Assembly (NCBI RefSeq): GCF_025354435.1
Contig: NZ_JANXMU010000038.1
Coordinates: 1-64,000, forward strand
Source: Rhodoferax sp.
GTDB taxonomy: Bacteria > Pseudomonadota > Gammaproteobacteria > Burkholderiales > Burkholderiaceae_C
Direction: 5' to 3'
Length of the DNA: 64,000 nucleotides
Below are positions 43,871-54,964 of the stretch, piece after piece; position 1 is the stretch's first letter; every line of letters begins with the position of its first letter. A model generated the notes under the pieces. It was not told where the DNA came from. It made no database searches and was given only the letters and a program-made list of their open reading frames with translations. The translations under genes and the position numbers were made by a program.

Positions 43871-44927
43871 ACAAGAGTTTACGGATGGGTGCGGGCAAAC
43901 CCATGTCAACCCAGCGCTGGGCCTCGACCCAGTCGCCGTTCGGGCCGGGGCGGGCATCCTGCGGCCACTGGGTCTGTACCGGGTGCAGATACAAATCCTT
44001 GTGCGTCAGCACGTGCAGAAACACGGGCAAGTCATCCAACACCGCAGCCCCCACCGATGCAGCCAGGGCCTCGCGGCTGTCGAACACCGGCAGGCAGTAC
44101 AACCCCGCCCACACGCCCGCATCCGGCCGCCGCTGCAGCCACACACGCCCGGCGGCATCCTGCGCCCACAGCAACCACCAGGACTCGGTGCTGCGCTTGA
44201 GCTTGCGGGTTTTGACGGGGTATTTTTCGGGCGCGCCCTCGCGCTGGGCCTTGCACACCGGCTGCACCGGGCACAGCAGGCAGGTGGGCTGGCGCGGCGC
44301 ACACACCGTGGCCCCCAGGTCCATCAGGCCCTGGGTGTAGCGCGGCATGGTGTCCAGCCCGGCCTGGGCGGGCAGCAAGGCAGTGGCCTGGTCCCACAGC
44401 GCGCGCTCGTTGGCAGCTACGGCCAGATCGGCCCCAAAACCCAGCACCCGGGTCAGCACGCGCTTGACGTTGGCATCCAAAATGGCAGCCCGTTCGCCGT
44501 AGCAGAACGAGGCAATGGCGGCGGCAGTGGAGCGGCCGATACCCGGTAGGGTTTGCAGCAGCTCTGCCGTGGGCGGAAAACGCCCGCCGTGCACCTCCAT
44601 GACCTGCTGGGCACAGCGGTACAGGTTGCGGGCGCGGCTGTAATAGCCCAGGCCGCTCCACAGGCCCAGCACGTCATCCAGGCTGGCGGCGGCCAGGCTT
44701 TTGACATCGGGAAAGCGGGCCAGAAAGCGCGGAAAATATTTCAGCACCGAGCTGACCTGGGTCTGCTGCAGCATGATTTCCGACAGCCAGACGCGGTAGG
44801 GGTCGTGGGTGTTTTGCCAGGGCAGGCTGTTGCGGCCATGGGTCTTTTGCCACTGGATCACCTGGGATGCGAAGGCGGTGGCCACCGCTTGCGGAGCGGT
44901 AAACACCGCTTCTAAAACTGCCGTCAT
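43860..44927 (-). CDS. mutY: A/G-specific adenine DNA glycosylase
   Basis: Removes adenine mispaired with 8-oxoguanine. 355 residues: catalytic Glu50 in L-S-E-I-M-L-Q-Q-T, helix-hairpin-helix 'TLPGIGRSTAAAI' at ~127-139, catalytic Asp151 in I-L-D-A-N-V, the [4Fe-4S] loop Cys209-x6-Cys216-x2-Cys219-x5-Cys225, and a C-terminal NUDIX-like domain ('WLQRRPDAGVWAGLYCLP') that reads 8-oxoG. With mutM nearby this window carries two of the three GO-system genes. Confidence 0.96.
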   Translation of the reverse strand: MTAVLEAVFTAPQAVATAFASQVIQWQKTHGRNSLPWQNTHDPYRVWLSEIMLQQTQVSSVLKYFPRFLARFPDVKSLAAASLDDVLGLWSGLGYYSRARNLYRCAQQVMEVHGGRFPPTAELLQTLPGIGRSTAAAIASFCYGERAAILDANVKRVLTRVLGFGADLAVAANERALWDQATALLPAQAGLDTMPRYTQGLMDLGATVCAPRQPTCLLCPVQPVCKAQREGAPEKYPVKTRKLKRSTESWWLLWAQDAAGRVWLQRRPDAGVWAGLYCLPVFDSREALAASVGAAVLDDLPVFLHVLTHKDLYLHPVQTQWPQDARPGPNGDWVEAQRWVDMGLPAPIRKLLSAI

Positions 44928-44934
44928 GCCGAAG

Positions 44935-46875
44935 TCATTCCAAAGTAGGCCGGGGTCCGGCGGTGGTCAAAAAATACGAGGTCAGCAGCTGTAAACGGGT
45001 TTCAAACTGGCCCAGCACGGCCTCTTGGCCTTCGATCTCGGCCACCTGCGCGTCCAGCCCCCCGGCCGCAGTTTGCATGCGGTCAATGCCCTCGATGCGC
45101 CGGGTGAAGCTTTTACGCCGCTCTTTGAGCTGGTCTTCCAACTGGGCAGCGGCAGATTTGCTCCACAGCTCCACGTCGTCAAAGGCCGACTGGTTGACCC
45201 CGCGCAGCCGCGAGCGCAGCGCCCGCACCAGGCGTTCGGCAAACTCGGGCTGGGCCAATTTGAGGGCGTTGCGCAGGCTCAGGTACTGCACATGGCTGGC
45301 CTCGATTTCGGCCAGCTCGGCCTGGTAGCGCTGCACATCCGGCGTGCCCGCCAGCAGCAGCGAGAAGCCGAACTCGGCATTGAGCTGGTCAAAGGTGGCG
45401 GCCAGCATGCTGTGAATTTCCGCACTCACGGCCTGGGCCTTGGCCAGGTTGTCGCGCAGCCGGGCGAAAGTGTCGGCGTACACGCCTTTGACACCGCGCT
45501 TCCAGCCGGGTTGGCGCAAAGCCTCGGCCAGCAGGGTCATTTCGGCTTTCAGGGTGCGGCTGCCGAGCAGCGTGTAGACCTCGCCCAGCAGTTTGAGCTG
45601 GATGGCGCGCACCGCATGGATCTTGGCATTGCCCATGTCGAACTCGTGCTTTTCCTGCTCGATGCGCTGGCGCATGTTCTTCACCACGGTCAAGTTCTTG
45701 CCGCCCAGGCCCTGTAGCTCCATTTTTTGCTCGGCCAGGTCGCGGCGGCGCACGTGCAGCACGCGGCTGGTCTCGGTGCGCAAGTCGGTGATGCCACGGG
45801 CCACGGCAGAGCGCAAAATTTCTTGCCGCTGGCCCAGAATGCCCTGGCCCAGCGCTGCCTCCAGCTCTGGCAGGCCGCTGGCTTGCAGCAGCGCTGCGTC
45901 GCCGGTGATCTTGGCCACCAGGCCTTTTTGTGCCGATACCGCCAGCACCTGCTGCGCAGGCACCCCCAGCAGCGCCGCCGAGGCGACCCGCTGGCGGTCA
46001 ACTTGCGCCTGCACCTGCGCGGGCGTGCTCAGCGCGTCCCACAGGGTGTCGACTTTGTTGAGCACTACCAGGCGCGCGTCCATACCGTCGGCAGCGGGGC
46101 TGAGGTGGTCGCGCCAAACGGCCAAGTCGGACTTGGTGACCCCGGTGTCGGCACCTAATATGAAGAGCACCGCGTGCGCCTGGGGGATCAGGTTGACGGT
46201 CAGCTCGGGTTCGGCGCCAATGGCGTTCAGCCCCGGCGTGTCAAGAATCACCAGGCCCTGCAGCAGCAGCGGGTGCGCCATGTTGACCAGCGCATGCCGC
46301 CAGCGGGGCACCTCGACCCGGCCTTCGGCATCCAGCGGCGGGTTGTCGTCGGGCTCCTGGTCGTGCCAGAAACCCAGCGCACGGGCTTCGTCCTGGGTGA
46401 CGCGGCGGACTTCGGTGACCTTCTCCATGGTCTGGGCCAACTGGGCCGCGTCGTTCACGTCCAGGCCGATATGGGTCCATTGCTCCGGGGCTTGCCGCCA
46501 TTCGGCCAGCGACTGGGGGTGCAGGCGTGACTCGATGGGCAGCAGCCGCAGGCTGGGCGGCACCCCCGCGTCATAGCCCAGCTCGGTCGGGCACATGGTG
46601 GTGCGGCCGGCGCTGGCGGGCATGATGCGGCGGCCGTAGCCAGCAAAGAATACGGCGTTGATCAGCTCCGACTTGCCGCGCGAGAACTCAGCCACAAAGG
46701 CGACCATCACCTTGTCGCTGCGCATCTGGTCTTCCAGCCGACGCAGCCGGGCCTCGACCCCGGCATCCATCAGCGCGTGCTCTTTCATCCACGCAGACAG
46801 CAGCTTTAGACGCAGCGCCAGCTCACGCCGCCACGCGCCATGCTGGCCTAGTTGGTCATTGAAGGAGGTCGCCAC
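44935..46875 (-). CDS. Dynamin-like GTPase
   Basis: 646-residue bacterial dynamin-family GTPase. G1 lies in 'EFSRGKSEL' at residues 63-71, G2 in 'AGRTTMCPTEL', G3 D-T-P-G-L near residue 212, G4 N-K-V-D near 267. The C-terminal half is long and helical with Gln/Arg/Leu-rich stretches forming a stalk; there is no clear transmembrane paddle. GTG start at 46875 with GGAGG-like sequence upstream. Bacterial dynamins remodel membranes or respond to envelope damage; the role here is unknown. It lies between mutY (7 bp away) and mutM on the same strand. Confidence 0.85.
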   Translation of the reverse strand: MATSFNDQLGQHGAWRRELALRLKLLSAWMKEHALMDAGVEARLRRLEDQMRSDKVMVAFVAEFSRGKSELINAVFFAGYGRRIMPASAGRTTMCPTELGYDAGVPPSLRLLPIESRLHPQSLAEWRQAPEQWTHIGLDVNDAAQLAQTMEKVTEVRRVTQDEARALGFWHDQEPDDNPPLDAEGRVEVPRWRHALVNMAHPLLLQGLVILDTPGLNAIGAEPELTVNLIPQAHAVLFILGADTGVTKSDLAVWRDHLSPAADGMDARLVVLNKVDTLWDALSTPAQVQAQVDRQRVASAALLGVPAQQVLAVSAQKGLVAKITGDAALLQASGLPELEAALGQGILGQRQEILRSAVARGITDLRTETSRVLHVRRRDLAEQKMELQGLGGKNLTVVKNMRQRIEQEKHEFDMGNAKIHAVRAIQLKLLGEVYTLLGSRTLKAEMTLLAEALRQPGWKRGVKGVYADTFARLRDNLAKAQAVSAEIHSMLAATFDQLNAEFGFSLLLAGTPDVQRYQAELAEIEASHVQYLSLRNALKLAQPEFAERLVRALRSRLRGVNQSAFDDVELWSKSAAAQLEDQLKERRKSFTRRIEGIDRMQTAAGGLDAQVAEIEGQEAVLGQFETRLQLLTSYFLTTAGPRPTLE

Positions 46876-46920
46876 AGAGGGATAGTGAGGTAATAAGAAT
46901 ACAAAAAATCAATATAGCAC

Positions 46921-47736
46921 TCAGCGCTTTTGGCAGACGGGGCAGAAGTAGGTTGAGCGCTGGCCCTGGCGTATTTGCTGGATGGGCGTGCCGCAGACCC
47001 GGCACGGCAGGCCCTGGCGGTCGTAGACCATGGCTTCGAGCTGGAAGTAGCCGCTCTCGCCGTGGGCGTTGGAAAAGTCCCGCAGGGTGCTGCCGCCCTT
47101 CAATACCGCCCGGGCCAGCACGCTACGCACGGCCGCATGCAGCTTGGCGGCGCGCGGCTTGCTGATGCTGTTGGCACGCACCGTAGGGCGGATACCGGCG
47201 ATGAACAACGCCTCAGACGCATAAATATTGCCCACCCCCACCACCACCTCGCCCGCCAATAGCACCTGCTTGATGGCGGTTTTGCGTGCTTGTAGCCCCG
47301 CGTAAAAAGCCGGTAAAGAAAACCCGTCGTCCAGCGGCTCCATGCCCAGATGGCCCAGCAGCTTGGCGGCCTCGGGCGCGTCCTGGCTGTCGGCATACAC
47401 CACCGCCCCAAACCGGCGCGGGTCGTGCAGGCGCAAGATGCCCAGATGGGTGACCACATCGCAATGGTCGTGCGCGCCCGGCTCTGGCTGCTGGGGCGCG
47501 AAATGCAGGCTGCCCGACATGCCCAGGTGCAGCAGCAGCAAGCCGGCATCCAGGTCCAACAGCAAATACTTGCCCCGGCGACGCACCTGCAGCACGGTGC
47601 GGCCCGCCAGCAGGGCGGGGTCGTAGCCCAGCGGCCAGCGCAGCGGCTTGCCCATGCGCACGCTGCTGATGCGCGCGCCCTGGATCCGGTCGGCAAAACT
47701 CAGGCGGGTGACTTCAACCTCGGGTAACTCGGGCAT
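46921..47736 (-). CDS. mutM: Formamidopyrimidine-DNA glycosylase
   Basis: Excises 8-oxoguanine and FaPy lesions. 271 residues; N-terminal catalytic M-P-E-L-P-E-V-E (Pro2 nucleophile, Glu3), beta-hairpin lysine in '[11 protein letters not shown]', helix-two-turn-helix '[12 protein letters not shown]', and a C-terminal zinc finger with C-R-V-C and C-P-V-C. Full length. Confidence 0.96.
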   Translation of the reverse strand: MPELPEVEVTRLSFADRIQGARISSVRMGKPLRWPLGYDPALLAGRTVLQVRRRGKYLLLDLDAGLLLLHLGMSGSLHFAPQQPEPGAHDHCDVVTHLGILRLHDPRRFGAVVYADSQDAPEAAKLLGHLGMEPLDDGFSLPAFYAGLQARKTAIKQVLLAGEVVVGVGNIYASEALFIAGIRPTVRANSISKPRAAKLHAAVRSVLARAVLKGGSTLRDFSNAHGESGYFQLEAMVYDRQGLPCRVCGTPIQQIRQGQRSTYFCPVCQKR

Positions 47737-47830
47737 GGCACGTGGCTAGTTAGGGAGAAAAATAGAGCCTTGCCAGGGAGCTTTACCCCCCGAACACGGC
47801 ATGTGAATAGGCTTGGATTATTATGAGCCG

Positions 47831-49591
47831 ATGAAGCGATATATCAGACTGGCTACCCACGGATTGGCAACTTTGGCTTTGGCCATGGGCGGCCTGCACG
47901 CATTTGCGCAGACGGCACCCGAGACCGCGGCCCCCAGCGCGTTAGAAGCCGCGCCCGAGCAGTCCGCCATGAATGGCGAGCTGTTCTACATCGTGCTGCT
48001 GGGTGAATTAAACGCTGCCGGTGGTGAGCCCGGCATTGCCTACCAGCTGTACCTGGAAGGTGCCCGCAAGGCCAACGACCCCGGCCTGTACCGGCGTGCC
48101 GTAGAGATCGCCTTGCAATCACGCTCCGGCGAGGCCGCGCTGCAAGCCGCCCGCGCCTGGAGCAAGGCCGAGCCCACATCGCGTGATGCCAACCGCTACG
48201 TGCTGCAAATTTTGCTGGCGCTGAACCGCGTGGCCGACACCGCCGAGCCGCTCAAGACCGAGCTGGGGATGGCCCCGGAGACCGACCGCTCAGCAGCCAT
48301 CAACGCGATTCCGCCCGCCTATGGGCAAATTTCCGACAAGAAACTGGCCGCCATGGTGGTCGAGCAGGTGCTGGGCAGCTACCTGGCGGATCCATTGAAT
48401 GGCCCGGCAGCCTGGACCACGGTGGGCCGTATGCGACTGGCCGCGGGTGACACGTCTGGTGCGCTGGAAGCGGCCCGCAGCGGCCAAGCCCTGTCTATCG
48501 CCGCGCCCGGCCCGGTGCAGTTGGCCCTGGAAATGATGGGCCCCAAAGTCCCGCTGGCCGAACCCCTGGTACTGCATTACCTGGGCGGTCAGCCACTGCC
48601 CGAGCTGCGCATGGGCTATGTCCGGGTGCTGCTAGAAATCCAGCGCTACGGCGAAGCCATGCAGCAACTCAGCCTGCTGACCAGCCAAACCCCTGATTTC
48701 CCCGATGCCTGGCTGGTGCAAGGCAGTCTGCAAGTGCAGGAAAACCAGCTCAACGCGGCCGAGAGCTCGCTCAAACGTTTCATCACTCTGGCCGAGCCGC
48801 TGCCTCCTGGCGAAGGGCGCACACGGGGCTTGTCGGCAGCGTACATGGCCTTGTCGCAAGTGGCCGAAAACCGCAAAGACTTCCCTGCGGCAGCGGTTTG
48901 GTTGCAAAAAATCGATAACGCCGAGGAACTGCTGAACGTGCAAACCCGCCGGGCCTCGCTGCTGGCCAAACAAGGCAAACTGGCAGAAGGCCGCGCCCTG
49001 CTGCAAGCCCTGCCTGAACGCAACCCGGCAGAAGTCCGCATGAAGTTGACCGCCGAAGTGCAGTTGCTGCGCGACAACAAGCAATACCAAACCGCCTATG
49101 ACCTGATGGCCAAAGCTGTGGCCGAACACCCCGAAGATGCCGACCTGCTGTATGACCAGGCCATGTTGGCTGAAAAGCTCGACAAAATGGACGACATGGA
49201 GCGCCTGCTGCGCAAGCTGATCGCCATCAAACCCGACTACCACCACGCCTACAACGCCCTGGGCTATTCGCTGGCCGAGCGCAATGTGCGCCTGCCCGAA
49301 GCCCGCGACCTGATCCGCAAAGCCCTGGAATTTGTGCCCAACGACCCCTTCATCGCCGACAGCCTGGGTTGGGTCGAGTTCCGCATGGGCAACAACGACG
49401 AAGCCCTGCGCGTGCTCGACGGGGCCTTCAAGGCCAAGCCCGATGCCGAAATCGCCGCCCATCTGGGCGAGGTGCTGTGGACCCTGGGCCAGCGCGACCG
49501 CGCCACCAGCATCTGGAAAGAAGGCCTGCAGATCAATAGCGACAACGAAACCCTGCTGGCCACGCTGAAACGCCTGCAAGTCAAGCTGTGA
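47831..49591 (+). CDS. Exported tetratricopeptide-repeat protein
   Basis: 586 residues; signal peptide to about A-F-A (residue 25), then TPR units across the whole length, clearest in the C-terminal third ('YHHAYNALGYSLAERNVRLPEARDLI', 'NDPFIADSLGWVEFRMGNNDEAL', 'AEIAAHLGEVLWTLGQRDRA'). ATG 47831 was chosen over a TTG six codons upstream because it gives a proper signal peptide. The stop overlaps the lolB GTG start (GTGA). Its conserved place ahead of lolB-ispE suggests a role in envelope biogenesis, but the function is not established. Confidence 0.88.
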   Translation: MKRYIRLATHGLATLALAMGGLHAFAQTAPETAAPSALEAAPEQSAMNGELFYIVLLGELNAAGGEPGIAYQLYLEGARKANDPGLYRRAVEIALQSRSGEAALQAARAWSKAEPTSRDANRYVLQILLALNRVADTAEPLKTELGMAPETDRSAAINAIPPAYGQISDKKLAAMVVEQVLGSYLADPLNGPAAWTTVGRMRLAAGDTSGALEAARSGQALSIAAPGPVQLALEMMGPKVPLAEPLVLHYLGGQPLPELRMGYVRVLLEIQRYGEAMQQLSLLTSQTPDFPDAWLVQGSLQVQENQLNAAESSLKRFITLAEPLPPGEGRTRGLSAAYMALSQVAENRKDFPAAAVWLQKIDNAEELLNVQTRRASLLAKQGKLAEGRALLQALPERNPAEVRMKLTAEVQLLRDNKQYQTAYDLMAKAVAEHPEDADLLYDQAMLAEKLDKMDDMERLLRKLIAIKPDYHHAYNALGYSLAERNVRLPEARDLIRKALEFVPNDPFIADSLGWVEFRMGNNDEALRVLDGAFKAKPDAEIAAHLGEVLWTLGQRDRATSIWKEGLQINSDNETLLATLKRLQVKL

Positions 49592-50079
49592 CCGCCCTGG
49601 CCCGCGGGTGGGCGCTGATGGTGTGCGCATTGTTGCTGGCCGGGTGCGCGTACCTGAACAGTGGTCGCCAGAACGCCGACCCGTCCGCCTTCTGGAGCGG
49701 TCGGCTGGCCTTGCAGGTCGATGGATCGGCATTGCAGTCTTTCGCAGCCAGCTTTGAGCTCAAGGGCTCGGCAGAAACGGGCGAGCTCATTCTCTTCAAC
49801 CCGCTGGGTGGCACGCTTGCACGCTTGGTGTGGCAACCCGGATCCGCGACGCTGCACGCCAATGGCGACGTCCAGCCCTTCGATTCACTGGAAGCCCTGG
49901 TGGCACAAGCCACTGGAGCCCCGCTGCCGTTGGCGGCGCTGTTCGACTGGTTGCACGGTAGCAACACCCAGGTGCCGGGCTGGCAAGCCGATTTAGCACG
50001 CCTGGAGGATGGCCGGATTACAGCAGTACGCAGCCAGCCAGAACCCACGGCCACCCTGCGCCTCGTCCTCGATAAATAG
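49588..50079 (+). CDS. lolB: Outer-membrane lipoprotein receptor LolB
   Basis: Accepts lipoproteins from LolA and inserts them in the outer membrane. 163 residues, short for the family but with the usual features: lipobox L-A-G-C (Cys20), 'FWSGRLALQVDG', 'FNPLGGTLARLVW' and the late 'WLHGSNTQVPGWQADLARLEDGRI' block. GTG start coupled to the TPR gene; ispE starts three bases after its stop. Confidence 0.9.
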   Translation: MTALARGWALMVCALLLAGCAYLNSGRQNADPSAFWSGRLALQVDGSALQSFAASFELKGSAETGELILFNPLGGTLARLVWQPGSATLHANGDVQPFDSLEALVAQATGAPLPLAALFDWLHGSNTQVPGWQADLARLEDGRITAVRSQPEPTATLRLVLDK

Positions 50080-50081
50080 AC

Positions 50082-50936
50082 ATGCAAGCCTTGTACAACG
50101 TGGCCGCCCCGGCCAAGCTGAATCTTTTTTTGCACATCACCGGTCGCCGCGCCGACGGCTACCACCTGCTGCAATCGGTTTTCATGCTGATTGACTGGTG
50201 TGACACCTTGCACTTTGAATTGCGCTCCGACGGCCAGCTCAGTCGCGAAGACCTCAGCACCCCGCTGCCGCCCGACGACCTGGTGCTGCGCGCCGCCCGT
50301 GCGCTGCAAACTGCCACCGGCACCGCTCTGGGTGCGCACATCGGCGTACTCAAAAGCATTCCGGCACAGGCCGGCATGGGCGGTGGCTCGTCCGATGCGG
50401 CATCCACCCTGCTGGCGCTGAACCGCCTATGGAAATTAAATCTGTCGCTGGAGCAACTGCTAACCATTGGCCTGCAGCTGGGGGCCGATGTGCCGTTTTT
50501 CCTGCGTGGCAGCAACGCCTGGGTCGAAGGCATTGGCGAAAAAATCACCCCGATTTCGCTGCCTCCGGCCCGCTTTGTGGTGATCAAACCGCCCGAGGGG
50601 CTGGACACCAAGTTGATTTTTTCATCGCCAGATTTAAAACGCGATTCAGGTAGTGCTATACTCGCAGGCTTTGCTGTACAGCCTTATTACTTCGGTACTA
50701 ATGACTTGCAGCCAGTTGCAAAAAACCTCTGCCCTGCTGTAAACCAAGTCCTTGAGTGGCTTGGAGGCAAAGGTTTAAATGCTAGAATGACTGGCTCAGG
50801 TAGCGCGGTGTTTGCGCAAATGCTGAGCGATGTAGATTTGTCAGATGTACCCAGTCAACATGGGGCGTGGCAGGTTCGCAAATGCAACAATATGGACGTT
50901 CATCCTCTCAAAGGTTGGGCCTCCAGCGATGGTTAA
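50082..50936 (+). CDS. ispE: 4-diphosphocytidyl-2-C-methyl-D-erythritol kinase
   Basis: GHMP kinase of the non-mevalonate isoprenoid pathway. 284 residues; N-terminal 'APAKLNLFLHITGRRADGYHLLQSVF', ATP-binding 'PAQAGMGGGSSDAA' near residue 93 and C-terminal 'GLNARMTGSGSAVFAQ'. The stretch coding for residues ~185-235 is AT-richer than the rest of the gene, yet 'NDLQPVAKNLCPAV' is conserved. tRNA-Gln follows 32 bp after the stop. Confidence 0.95.
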   Translation: MQALYNVAAPAKLNLFLHITGRRADGYHLLQSVFMLIDWCDTLHFELRSDGQLSREDLSTPLPPDDLVLRAARALQTATGTALGAHIGVLKSIPAQAGMGGGSSDAASTLLALNRLWKLNLSLEQLLTIGLQLGADVPFFLRGSNAWVEGIGEKITPISLPPARFVVIKPPEGLDTKLIFSSPDLKRDSGSAILAGFAVQPYYFGTNDLQPVAKNLCPAVNQVLEWLGGKGLNARMTGSGSAVFAQMLSDVDLSDVPSQHGAWQVRKCNNMDVHPLKGWASSDG

Positions 50937-50968
50937 TCGGTTTGCAGCTTCATGCTGTGGACCCGTGT

Positions 50969-51045
50969 AGGGGAGTCGCCAAGTTGGTTAAGGCACTGGA
51001 TTTTGATTCCAGCATGCGAAGGTTCGAGTCCTTCTTCCCCTGCCA
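50969..51045 (+). tRNA. tRNA-Gln (TTG anticodon)
   Basis: 77-nt cloverleaf: acceptor AGGGGAG / TTCCCCT, anticodon loop TTTTGAT with anticodon TTG, T-arm GAAGG-TTCGAGT-CCTTC, discriminator G and encoded CCA. Position between ispE and prs is conserved in Burkholderiales. Confidence 0.96.
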
Positions 51046-51077
51046 AATATTCTGAATACGCTGATATTCAGAATATT
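51046..51077. repeat. Perfect AT-rich inverted repeat between tRNA-Gln and prs
   Basis: Two 13-bp arms (AATATTCTGAATA and its complement TATTCAGAATATT) separated by six bases, starting at the base after the tRNA CCA end. It could be an RNA-processing hairpin, an operator in front of prs, or a weak terminator without a T-run. Confidence 0.8.
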
Positions 51078-51117
51078 CACACACAGTTATTTCATCGCCA
51101 GTTACTACATCGCCGAG

Positions 51118-52098
51118 ATGCTCATGCAGCCCCACCACACTGATTTCATGATTTTCACGGGCAATGCCAATCCGGGCATGGCCGCTGACATTGCCAAACA
51201 CCTTGGCATTTCATTGGGCTCCGCCCGCGTGGGCCGCTTCTCCGATGGCGAAGTCACCGTCGAAATCAACCAGAACGTGCGCGCCCGCGACGTGTTTGTG
51301 GTGCAAAGCACTTGCGCACCCACCAACGAAAACCTGATGGAACTGCTGATCATGGTGGATGCGCTCAAGCGCGCTTCCGCTGAACGCATCAGCGCCGTGA
51401 TCCCCTACTTTGGCTATGCCCGCCAAGACCGCCGTCCCCGCTCTGCCCGTGTGCCTATCACCGCCAAGGTGGTGGCCAACATGCTGCAAGCCGTGGGCGT
51501 GGACCGCGTGCTGACCATGGACCTGCATGCCGACCAGATCCAGGGGTTCTTTGATATCCCGGTGGACAATATTTACGCTTCGCCCGTGCTGCTCGGTGAT
51601 TTGCGCCAAAAGAACTACGAAGACCTTATCGTGGTGTCGCCCGATGTGGGTGGCGTGGTGCGTGCCCGTGCGCTGGCCAAGCAACTCGGTTGCGACATGG
51701 CCATCATCGACAAGCGCCGCCCCAAGGCCAATGTCAGCGAAGTAATGCACGTGATCGGTGAAATCGATGGCCGCAACTGCGTGGTCATGGACGACATGAT
51801 CGACACCGCAGGCACGCTGGTCAAAGCTGCCGAAGTTTTGAAAGAGCGCGGTGCGAAAAAAGTGTATGCGTATTGCACCCACCCCATCTTCTCCGGCCCG
51901 GCCATCGAACGCATTGCGAACGGTTCGGCCCTGGACGAAGTCGTAGTGACCAACACCATTCCGCTCAGCGCTGCGGCGCTGGCATGCCCCAAAATTCGCC
52001 AACTCACCGTGGCCCCTCTGATCGCCGAAACGATACAGCGGATTGCCAACGGTGAGTCGGTCATGAGTTTGTTCTCGGACCAAGAAAACCTTTTCTAG
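51118..52098 (+). CDS. prs: Ribose-phosphate pyrophosphokinase
   Basis: Makes PRPP for nucleotide, His and Trp synthesis. 326 residues from ATG 51118 (or 324 from ATG 51124). '[18 protein letters not shown]', '[25 protein letters not shown]', '[21 protein letters not shown]' and the PRPP-binding loop '[13 protein letters not shown]' are all intact. A strong terminator follows 18 bp after the stop. Confidence 0.97.
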   Translation: MLMQPHHTDFMIFTGNANPGMAADIAKHLGISLGSARVGRFSDGEVTVEINQNVRARDVFVVQSTCAPTNENLMELLIMVDALKRASAERISAVIPYFGYARQDRRPRSARVPITAKVVANMLQAVGVDRVLTMDLHADQIQGFFDIPVDNIYASPVLLGDLRQKNYEDLIVVSPDVGGVVRARALAKQLGCDMAIIDKRRPKANVSEVMHVIGEIDGRNCVVMDDMIDTAGTLVKAAEVLKERGAKKVYAYCTHPIFSGPAIERIANGSALDEVVVTNTIPLSAAALACPKIRQLTVAPLIAETIQRIANGESVMSLFSDQENLF

Positions 52099-52116
52099 GG
52101 CAGAGAACAAAAAAGC

Positions 52117-52149
52117 AGGCCCGTGCGCATACTGCGCGCGGGCCTTTTT
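52117..52149 (+). terminator. Rho-independent terminator after prs
   Basis: 12-bp stem AGGCCCGTGCGC / GCGCGCGGGCCT with one G-U pair, five-base loop, followed by TTTTT. It separates prs from rplY. Confidence 0.9.
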
Positions 52150-52195
52150 AAATCGGAGTGACACTGGTCGCGGTGCACTCTTACAGGAGTTGATT

Positions 52196-52849
52196 ATGAA
52201 ATTCGTCGCTTTTGAGCGCGCAAAGCAGGGCACGGGTGCGAGCCGCCGTCTCCGCATTACTGGCCGTACCCCCGGCATCGTTTACGGTGGTGAAACACCT
52301 GCAACCCAGATCGAAATTGACCACAACGCTCTGTGGCACGCTCTGAAAAAAGAAACCTTCCACTCCACCATTCTGGACATGGAACTGGCTGGCAAGGAAA
52401 GCAAAGTGCTGTTGCGCAATGTGCAAATGCACCCCTTTCGCCAACTGATTTTGCACGCTGACTTCCAGCGCGTTGAAGCCAACACCAAGCTGACCATGAA
52501 GGTGCCTCTGCACTACAGCGGCCAGGACGTGTGCCCCGCCGTCAAGACGGAAAACTGCATGGTTACCCCTGTGGCGACCGAAGTGCAAATTTCCTGCCTG
52601 CCTGCAGACCTGCCCGAATTCATCGCGGTGGACCTGAGCGGGCTGACCAAAGGCTCGTCTTTGCACGCCAAAGACCTGGTTTTGCCAAAGGGCGTGTCGG
52701 TTGTCACCAAGGGTAAAGAAAACCCCGCACTGGTCTCCGTGATTGCTTTGGCCGAAGAAGTTGCTGTTGATCCAGCGGCTGCTGCACCCGCCAAGGGCAA
52801 AGCCGGTGCCAAGGCCCCCGCCGCTGCCAAGCCTGCTGCCAAGAAGTAA
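52196..52849 (+). CDS. rplY: 50S ribosomal protein bL25 (long, Ctc type)
   Basis: Binds 5S rRNA. 217 residues: an N-terminal bL25 domain (1-95) with '[19 protein letters not shown]' and a C-terminal Ctc/TL5 domain (95-190), then an Ala/Lys/Pro-rich basic tail. ATG 52196 has AGGAG six bases upstream. Confidence 0.96.
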   Translation: MKFVAFERAKQGTGASRRLRITGRTPGIVYGGETPATQIEIDHNALWHALKKETFHSTILDMELAGKESKVLLRNVQMHPFRQLILHADFQRVEANTKLTMKVPLHYSGQDVCPAVKTENCMVTPVATEVQISCLPADLPEFIAVDLSGLTKGSSLHAKDLVLPKGVSVVTKGKENPALVSVIALAEEVAVDPAAAAPAKGKAGAKAPAAAKPAAKK

Positions 52850-52874
52850 TTCTTTTCAGTCCGGTTCAGCCCTG

Positions 52875-52902
52875 AAAAGGCCCACTTCGGTGGGCCTTTT
52901 TT
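52875..52902 (+). terminator. Rho-independent terminator after rplY
   Basis: 11-bp stem AAAAGGCCCAC / GTGGGCCTTTT closed by a TTCG tetraloop and followed by more T's. It lies 25 bp after the rplY stop and 20 bp before pth. Confidence 0.92.
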
Positions 52903-52922
52903 GTTTTTAGATAATCACAGCC

Positions 52923-54515
<1,593 letters not shown>

Positions 54516-54564
54516 GGGCCGTATTTTCGCAGACGCTGTATGCAAGCACGGTACGATCCTGCCC

Positions 54565-54963
54565 ATGCCCAAATACCAGTTCACCGTCGAAGTCTTGCCG
54601 CAGTACCTGCCCGAGCAATCCGACCCCACCCAAGCCGTGTACAGCTTTGCCTACACGGTCACCGTCCAGAACACCGGCGACACCACCGCCCAGCTGATTG
54701 CCCGCCACTGGACCATCAGCGATGCCAATGGCCACATCGAAGAAGTCAAAGGCCTGGGTGTGGTCGGCCACCAGCCCTTGCTGAAGCCGGGCGACTCGTT
54801 CCAGTACAGCAGCGGCTGCCGCCTGCGTACCGGCACCGGTGCCATGCGCGGCAGCTATTTTTGCGTGGCCGAAGACGGCGAGCGCTTTGAAGCCCCCATC
54901 CCCACCTTTGTACTGGATGCCACCGGCAACCACCTGCCCCCGGCCAACCACACCCTGCATTGA
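54565..54963 (+). CDS. apaG: ApaG (Co2+/Mg2+ efflux-associated protein)
   Basis: 132-residue immunoglobulin-fold protein of the DUF525 family; '[27 protein letters not shown]', '[20 protein letters not shown]' and '[24 protein letters not shown]' match across the whole length. ATG 54565 was chosen over an upstream in-frame start. thiL starts one base after its stop. Divergent from rpe. Confidence 0.94.
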   Translation: MPKYQFTVEVLPQYLPEQSDPTQAVYSFAYTVTVQNTGDTTAQLIARHWTISDANGHIEEVKGLGVVGHQPLLKPGDSFQYSSGCRLRTGTGAMRGSYFCVAEDGERFEAPIPTFVLDATGNHLPPANHTLH

Positions 54964-54964
54964 C

